A DNA stretch of 64,000 nt, taken from the NCBI GenBank assembly GCA_017464305.1, contig JAFUDS010000001.1:1-64000 (forward strand). The letters run 5' to 3'. The notes under the pieces are model-generated. The model was not told the DNA's origin. It ran no database searches and saw only the letters and a list, made by a program, of their open reading frames with translations. A program made the position numbers and the translations under genes. Shown here one piece after another: positions 59,540 to 64,000 of the stretch (position 1 is its first letter; each line of letters starts with the position of its first letter). The DNA comes from Clostridia bacterium (lineage in GTDB: Bacteria > Bacillota > Clostridia > Christensenellales > Aristaeellaceae).

Positions 59540-60471
59540 GCTTCCCCCTTGATCAGCCCCGTAGTCTCTTCCAAGCCCAGGGCAATGTTCATGTTCTGAA
59601 TCGCCGCGCCGGAGGCGCCTTTGCCCAGATTATCGAAGCGGGCGGTCAGCAGCATCCGGTCCTCATTTCCCCAGGCGGAAATCTCCATATCGTCCCGCCC
59701 GGCGTACGCCCCCGCGGACAGGAAGCCTTCCTCATCCGGTCGCTCCGCCACGTGGATCATCTTCTCCCCAAAGTAAGCCTTTTCGTAGATCTCCAGGGCT
59801 GTTTCCGGCGTCAGATAAGTATCCGCCCAGGAAAGAGAAATCACCACTTCCATCCCGGCATAGTAGGGCGCCACAATGGGCGTGAACACTGGCGGATTCT
59901 CCAGCCCGGAAATCGCGGTCATCTCTTTTAAGTGCTTATGGGTCTGAAACAGGCCATAGGCCCGGGGTGCGTCCAGCAGCGGGCTTCGGTCCGCCGCCTC
60001 GTATTCCGCGATCATCTTCTTGCCTCCGCCGGAATACCCCGTCAGAGAAAAGCAGTGCAGAATCGTGTCTCGCTGTATCGCGCCAGCCCGGATCAACGGC
60101 TCCGCCAGGGCGATGAATCCGCTGGCATGGCATCCGGGGTTGGCGATGCGCTTGGAAGCCTGTATCCGCTTCCGCTGATCTCCAATCTCCGGGAAACCAT
60201 AATCCCAGCCCTCCTGGGTCCGATGGACTGTGGAGGTGTCGATCAAAATGGTGTGAAAATTGTCCACCAGCTTCACCGCTTCCCGGGCCGCGTCGTCCGG
60301 CAGGCAAAGGAAGGCTACATCCGCCTGGTTCAGGGCTTCCTTCCGAGCGCCCGCGTCCTTCCGCAGCTCCTCCGGCAGGGAGATGATCTCCAAATCCTGC
60401 CGCCCGGCCAGCCGCTCCCGAATCCGCAGCCCCGTGGTGCCGGCACTGCCATCAATAAATACTTGAATCAT
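59536..60471 (-). CDS. argC: N-acetyl-gamma-glutamyl-phosphate reductase (type 2)
   Basis: Encodes 311 residues, the shorter type 2 AGPR. Reduces acetylglutamyl phosphate with NADPH. Motifs: VFIDGSAGTTGLRIRERL, VAFLCLPDDAAREAV, RIANPGCHASGFIALAEPL with the catalytic Cys, and SLTGYSGGGKKMI. His in QTHKHLKEM is the likely partner. First gene of the operon; two ARG boxes precede it. Confidence 0.95.
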   Translation of the reverse strand: MIQVFIDGSAGTTGLRIRERLAGRQDLEIISLPEELRKDAGARKEALNQADVAFLCLPDDAAREAVKLVDNFHTILIDTSTVHRTQEGWDYGFPEIGDQRKRIQASKRIANPGCHASGFIALAEPLIRAGAIQRDTILHCFSLTGYSGGGKKMIAEYEAADRSPLLDAPRAYGLFQTHKHLKEMTAISGLENPPVFTPIVAPYYAGMEVVISLSWADTYLTPETALEIYEKAYFGEKMIHVAERPDEEGFLSAGAYAGRDDMEISAWGNEDRMLLTARFDNLGKGASGAAIQNMNIALGLEETTGLIKGEA

Positions 60472-60505
60472 CTGCTCCTCCTCCCGATGCCTTACAAGCC
60501 ATCAG

Positions 60506-60566
60506 GTTGCATAAAGATACATCTATCCCGCATATTTGTCAATCTTTATTGCATAAAAATACAATT
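60506..60566 (-). promoter_or_regulatory. argC promoter with two ARG boxes
   Basis: Minus-strand TTGACA (60537-60542), 17-bp spacer, TATCTT (60514-60519). Two matches to the Bacillus-type ARG box lie on the plus strand: GTTGCATAAAGATACATCT (60506-60524), covering the -10, and ATTGCATAAAAATACAATT (60548-60566), upstream of the -35. Repression by an ArgR/AhrC protein with arginine is predicted. Confidence 0.75.
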
Positions 60567-60701
60567 TGCATACATCATTTCCTATCCTTTTAGAAAGCCC
60601 CTTTGGTTCCTATCAGTTGAAAAAGCATTTTGCTTGATCCGCCCATGGATCAGGGTTTTCGCGCTCCCCCGCCCCGCGGCGGAGCTTCCGTCCGTCATCC
60701 T

Positions 60702-60740
60702 AAAAAAAGGAAGCGAAAGATCAAATTGTCTTCCGCTTCC
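60702..60740 (-). terminator. Terminator at the end of the VanZ-like gene
   Basis: Arms 60729-60740 and 60709-60720 (one mismatch) form a stem whose upstream arm lies inside the last codons of the gene, followed on the minus strand by TTTTTTT. A further GC palindrome is at about 60662-60684; nothing else is seen up to the arg promoter. Confidence 0.7.
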
Positions 60741-61206
60741 TTCTATGGATCATCCAAAGGATAAACCCGCAAATCAGAATTCCCGTCAGCGCACCGCTGC
60801 TATCGATGAGCACATCCGTCCATTGTCCGCTGCGCCCGGCCACCAGCAATTGGTGGCTCTCATCCAACGCGGCATACAGCGTTGCCCCCGCCCAGCTGGC
60901 CGGCCATCGCCATTTTCGCCGCCCGAACCAGCTGGTCAGGCATAGGCTCAAGCTGGCCCCCAGCAGGGCGAATTCTGTAAAATGGGCACATTTTCGAACC
61001 ACATGCTGCACGCCGGCGAAATATTTCAGCCGTTGTTTCAGCGAATAGGTTCGCCACTCTGGGCGCACCGTGTCCGCCACCTTCTCCGCAATTTTTCCGC
61101 TGGTGGCGTCAGATTTCTCCGCCGGCTCCATGGAGAAGCAGAAGATCATGATCATGATCCCGATGGTGATAAAGGTTGTCACCGCTCGCATCCATCCTTT
61201 TTGCAT
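60721..61206 (-). CDS. VanZ-like membrane protein
   Basis: Encodes 161 residues from ATG 61206 (GGAG 5 bases upstream); a longer frame to 61341 is not preferred. VanZ family motifs: VVRKCAHFTEFALLGASLSLCL, then YAALDESHQLLVAGRSGQWTDVLIDSSGALTG. Four hydrophobic stretches: about 7-24, 74-92, 100-118 and 132-152. VanZ proteins give low-level teicoplanin resistance in enterococci; most chromosomal homologues are uncharacterised. No van cluster is present, so no resistance role can be claimed. Confidence 0.85.
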   Translation of the reverse strand: MQKGWMRAVTTFITIGIMIMIFCFSMEPAEKSDATSGKIAEKVADTVRPEWRTYSLKQRLKYFAGVQHVVRKCAHFTEFALLGASLSLCLTSWFGRRKWRWPASWAGATLYAALDESHQLLVAGRSGQWTDVLIDSSGALTGILICGFILWMIHRRKRKTI

Positions 61207-61324
61207 GGCGTCTCCTTTCCTCCCCTCATTCCGGACAACCGGTAAAAGAAAATTATACACCATCTCGGCCTGCATTTCACTTTCTGCCAGTGAAAAATAC
61301 AAAATGGATGCAATTTGCAGATGT

Positions 61325-61569
61325 GCGAAGGGACGTTTCACTCAGGGGCCCTTGGAAGACGTCGGCACTTAGCGGGTGGCGAGGGCTCGCCCGAAGTCAG
61401 CCGCTTTGTGCCGCTACGTCTGGAACGGGCGAACCCCTGGCGACCGCCAGTGGCGGAAATTTCGCCAGAGGTGAGGTCAACCGAAAGGAAGCGAGCTCCC
61501 CTGTGGGGAGTCGCGACCATTGAGGTTGCGGATAGTGAGCGTGCCCCGGAGGGGAACTCCCGCACGCAC
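61325..61569. repeat. Dispersed repeat element, copy 3 (longest)
   Basis: Occupies most of the 374-bp gap 61207-61580. 5' block GAAGGGACGTTTCACTCAGG... with CTTGGAAGACGTCGGCACTT; block shared with copy 2 (GGTGGCGAGGGCTCGCCCGA ... GCTTTGTGCCGCTACGTC); an extra insert with nested hairpins (CCGCC-AGT-GGCGG near 61448-61456); 3' block GGGGAACTCCCGCACGC. Outer TGTGCG (61323-61328) pairs with CGCACA (61565-61570). No credible coding content. Confidence 0.7.
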
Positions 61570-61580
61570 ATTATACTAAA

Positions 61581-62804
61581 CTAAACCCCTTGTTTCTCCA
61601 GGGTTTGCTGAATGATGCTCGTCATGGTTTCCTTATCCATCATGCCGGATACATATCCCATCAGGGTTCCATCCGCCTTGATCATCCAGGTGGTGGGATA
61701 TCCGCCGGCCACGTAAATGTCGAACACTTCCCCCGTCATGTCCATCAGCATGGGATAGGTCCAGCCATGCTCCTCCACAAAGGCCATCACCCCGTCCAGG
61801 TCGGCCGAATCATGGGTGCTGGGGGCGCACATTCCCAGGATCACCACATCTCCCTCGTTCTCCCCCAGCTCGTGGTACACTTCCTCAATCTCCGGCATCT
61901 CCTGGACGCAATAAGGGCACCAGGTGGTCCAGAAATTCATGAAAACCACCTTTCCCTGATATTCCGACAGGGTGTGGATGTTGCCGTACTGATCCTCCAG
62001 GGTAAAATCCGGCGCCATCATCGTCTCTGCCTCCGCCGTTTCCTCCTCCGCCGCGGCAGAAGCCAGCAGGGAGCTCCATTCGCCCATGGTCCCCGTCATG
62101 ATCAGCACACCCATGATTACCATCAGCGCGCCAGAAATCACCGTTGTCCACCGGACCATGCCCCGATGCTTCCGGAAGAAGGAGAGCACCGCCCCCGTGA
62201 ACAGCCCCACCGCCAGGAAGGGCAGAATGAAACCAACAATGTAACCAACCATCAAAATAATCCCCCTTGTTCTGCTTTCCGCCGCCGCGGCGGTCATCAA
62301 GATGCCGGATAAGGTAGGCCCAATGCAGGGCGTCCAGGAAAAGGAAAAGCATAAACCCATCAGCAGGGCCGTCGCCGGGTTCATCCGCAGCCGATCCAGC
62401 CGCAGAGGCAGCCTAAACTCCCGTTGCAGGAAGGAGCCCTTCCCCCATAAGCCCAGCTGCAGCAGGCCGAAGAGGATCACCACCGCCCCGCAAATCAGGT
62501 TCACCGCCGTTCGATTTTTCCGAAAGAACTGGCCCAGCGAGCTGAAGGCCATGCCCAGCAGCATTAAGGTAAAGCTGACCCCCAGCACGAAGAACAGCGT
62601 GTTCATCAGCACCCTTTTCCGGGGCCAGATCGTCTGCCCATCCGCGCCCTTCTCCTGCCCGCCGCCGGCCAGATAGCCCAGATAAACCGGCAGCAGCGGC
62701 AGCACACAGGGGGAAAAGAAGCTCAGCGCCCCCTGGGCAAAAGCGGTCACCACCGGAATAGACTGCACGACGTTGAACGCCGCCGCGCCTTGAATCGCCG
62801 CCAC
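61581..62804 (-). CDS. CcdA-type thiol transporter fused to a TlpA/ResA-like thioredoxin
   Basis: Encodes 407 residues from GTG 62804, 6 bases after GGAGG; an upstream ATG (62825) would include that ribosome site. Residues about 1-235 are the six-helix CcdA/DsbD-beta membrane domain with its two Cys: FFSPCVLPLLPVYLGYLAGG and SFSWTPCIGPTLSGIL. A hydrophobic helix with an Ala/Glu linker leads to the extracytoplasmic thioredoxin domain (about 270-407): APDFTLEDQYG, NFWTTWCPYCVQEMP (CXXC) and AGGYPTTWMI. It would carry reducing equivalents across the membrane to extracellular disulfides (cytochrome c, cell-wall or oxidative repair substrates). The insertion of a 30-residue charged loop after helix 1 is typical. 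Confidence 0.93.
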   Translation of the reverse strand: MAAIQGAAAFNVVQSIPVVTAFAQGALSFFSPCVLPLLPVYLGYLAGGGQEKGADGQTIWPRKRVLMNTLFFVLGVSFTLMLLGMAFSSLGQFFRKNRTAVNLICGAVVILFGLLQLGLWGKGSFLQREFRLPLRLDRLRMNPATALLMGLCFSFSWTPCIGPTLSGILMTAAAAESRTRGIILMVGYIVGFILPFLAVGLFTGAVLSFFRKHRGMVRWTTVISGALMVIMGVLIMTGTMGEWSSLLASAAAEEETAEAETMMAPDFTLEDQYGNIHTLSEYQGKVVFMNFWTTWCPYCVQEMPEIEEVYHELGENEGDVVILGMCAPSTHDSADLDGVMAFVEEHGWTYPMLMDMTGEVFDIYVAGGYPTTWMIKADGTLMGYVSGMMDKETMTSIIQQTLEKQGV

Positions 62805-62952
62805 GGAATCCCTCCTTCCGACCAATGGTTGAACTGATTATAACACATTTGATCAAATATTCCATGTGTTATTTCACCTTCGTCGCTTTTTTTCAGAATT
62901 TCTTTGTTGTTTTTTGCCTCCCTGATTTCCCCTCCCGTGAAATGGAGGCATG

Positions 62953-62994
62953 AAAAAAAGCGCCGAAAGCCATTTCTCAATGGCCCTCGGCGCC
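62953..62994 (-). terminator. Terminator of the peptidase gene
   Basis: Minus strand: GCGCCGAGGGCCATT, loop GAGA, AATGGCTTTCGGCGC, then TTTTTTT. A 15-bp stem with one mismatch, just after the stop codon at 63006. Confidence 0.9.
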
Positions 62995-63005
62995 TTCCAT
63001 CTGTC

Positions 63006-64000
63006 TTAATCGGCCAGTGTGCCCATGGGATCCCAGGGATCCAGCACCTTCGGCTCCTGCTTGGCCAGGTCAGCCAAATCGCCCAGGTATTCCTTTTCCA
63101 CCGCGGCCTGGAACACGTACTGGTCAAACCAGCTGTCGGAGCACAGGTAGTACCCCTTGTCGCCCTTTTCGCTGCCCCAGCTGTTTTCAATCTTCCAGCG
63201 GGTCGGCTTCCCCTCCTGCAGATTCACCCCCGTGATAACCATGGCATGGTTCATGGCGGCAAACCAGTAGTTGAGACTGTCCTCCTTGCTCATCTCCAGA
63301 TCCAGCCCGGTCACCAGGCTGGCGTTATAGCTCTGGTCATCCCAAATGCCCGCGTCGCGGTCGCCAAATTTGCCCACATCGCTGCCGAACCACACCACCT
63401 TGCCAGCCTCCAGCTGCTTGATCATGGCGGCCTTGAATTCGTCCATGGGCAGATTCAGGTGCTTGACGATGTTGCCGCCCACCACGTTGCCCAGGAACTG
63501 GATCGTATAGGTTTGGTGCCAGGGCTTATCCGCGGTGGGCGCATGAATGATGCTGACGGTACGATCCAGCAGATCCCCCACGTATTTATCGCGGAAGCTC
63601 TGGGGCGTATAATCCTTTTCGATGTGATACTGCTTGTCCTTATCCACATACTCAAAGTCGAAGGTCCTGGGCGGCTCGGTGTAGCAGGCGCACAGGAAGC
63701 TGTACACCTTGTCCAGCATCTTCGCCTTTTCCGCCTGGAGCTCTTCCTCCGACGCGCCCGCAGCCACCATGCGACGCAGCTTGGCGGCACAAATCTTCAT
63801 GTTTCGGTTCAGCACATGGTTCATGCTGCGGCTGTTGCTGCTTTGGAAGGTCTCGTCATACACATCCTTCGGCACCACGCCGTATTTGCGCACGATGTTG
63901 GCAAACATATCCCACTGGCCGCCATCATGGACGCCAGTTTCCAGGATGAACTTCACGGTGCGGTCATCGGTGGGACGATCGGCAGTGGCCAGGATGCTCT
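63006..64000 (-). CDS. Aminopeptidase C / bleomycin hydrolase family peptidase, 5' end outside window
   Basis: The frame is open to the right edge (331 codons seen, N-terminal part missing). Papain-fold C1B peptidase, normally a cytosolic hexamer that trims peptides and cleaves bleomycin. Diagnostic: LATADRPTDDRTVKF, TGVHDGGQWDMFANIVRKYGVVPK, TFQSSNSRSMNHVLN, LEAGKVVWFGSDVGKFGDRDAG, MNHAMVITGVN with the catalytic His, and WKIENSWGSEKGDKGYYLCSD with the catalytic Asn. The catalytic Cys lies beyond the window edge. The in-frame GTG at 63956 is internal to the family alignment and is not the start. The C-terminus ends DPMGTLAD. Confidence 0.95.
   Translation of the reverse strand, partial: SILATADRPTDDRTVKFILETGVHDGGQWDMFANIVRKYGVVPKDVYDETFQSSNSRSMNHVLNRNMKICAAKLRRMVAAGASEEELQAEKAKMLDKVYSFLCACYTEPPRTFDFEYVDKDKQYHIEKDYTPQSFRDKYVGDLLDRTVSIIHAPTADKPWHQTYTIQFLGNVVGGNIVKHLNLPMDEFKAAMIKQLEAGKVVWFGSDVGKFGDRDAGIWDDQSYNASLVTGLDLEMSKEDSLNYWFAAMNHAMVITGVNLQEGKPTRWKIENSWGSEKGDKGYYLCSDSWFDQYVFQAAVEKEYLGDLADLAKQEPKVLDPWDPMGTLAD

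Noticed and set aside
60721-61206. Glycopeptide resistance determinant
   Set aside because: Only a VanZ-family protein is present, with no vanHAX or regulators; family membership alone does not support resistance.
61315-61584. 89-codon frame in repeat copy 3, and a similar 71-codon frame in copy 2 (58089-58304)
   Set aside because: The two share FVPLR(S/L)ER-like words only because the DNA repeats; copy 1 has no matching frame and there are no ribosome sites. Better explained as a non-coding repeat.

Overview
This 64-kb window is chromosomal DNA from a Gram-positive, GC-rich member of the Clostridia, probably an uncultured gut or rumen anaerobe. The evidence is: strong AGGAGG-type ribosome binding sites; an IspH-ribosomal S1 fusion next to cmk-plsC; an mreBCD-PBP2-minD-rodA block; LytR-CpsA-Psr, VanZ and sugar ABC transport genes; and no outer-membrane functions. 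I see no rRNA, tRNA, CRISPR array, phage or transposase gene.

Layout. (1) 1-10.2 kb: a giant secreted repeat protein (over 2,600 residues, cut by the left edge) and a Glu-rich secreted protein with Ig-like domains, both on the minus strand. The giant gene is clearly more AT-rich than the rest. (2) 10.2-26.8 kb: a glycan-utilisation locus. It holds a sugar-binding protein and two ABC permeases, two GH65 phosphorylases, a secreted beta-helix glycosidase, a CBM32-like protein, a small secreted jelly-roll-type protein, two LacI-family regulators and a cytosolic GH5 enzyme. Two families of CG-centred palindromic operators lie on its promoters and define a local regulon. (3) 27-34 kb: an ABC ATPase, dnaE, and three poorly characterised genes (two secreted, one HTH). 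(4) 34-41 kb: ispH-rpsA, plsC, cmk, an LCP ligase, a YfbR-type HD nucleotidase, and a divergent SPFH protein. (5) 40.7-46.9 kb: a tightly coupled tyrA-aroBACEQ-trmB operon. (6) 47-55.8 kb: maf, mreB, mreC, mreD, PBP2, minD, rodA (cell elongation). (7) 56-60.5 kb: argCJBD with ARG boxes. (8) 60.7-64 kb: VanZ-like protein, CcdA-thioredoxin fusion, and a bleomycin-hydrolase type peptidase cut by the right edge.

How the genes fit together. Secreted proteins (beta-helix hydrolase, CBM proteins) would attack or bind a glucan outside the cell. The ABC system would import oligosaccharides; its ATPase is not in the locus. Cytosolic GH65 phosphorylases and GH5 would break them down, with the LacI regulators sensing a product. 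The rest is housekeeping biosynthesis and envelope growth.

Most unusual signals: a dispersed 144-245 bp repeat in three intergenic sites (48.7, 58.1 and 61.3 kb) whose ends pair with each other through different bases in each copy; the two-operator LacI regulon; a structured leader before the acidic surface protein; a minD without minC or minE; and an MreC with long extra N- and C-terminal tails. All calls come from reading the sequence; no database search was run.
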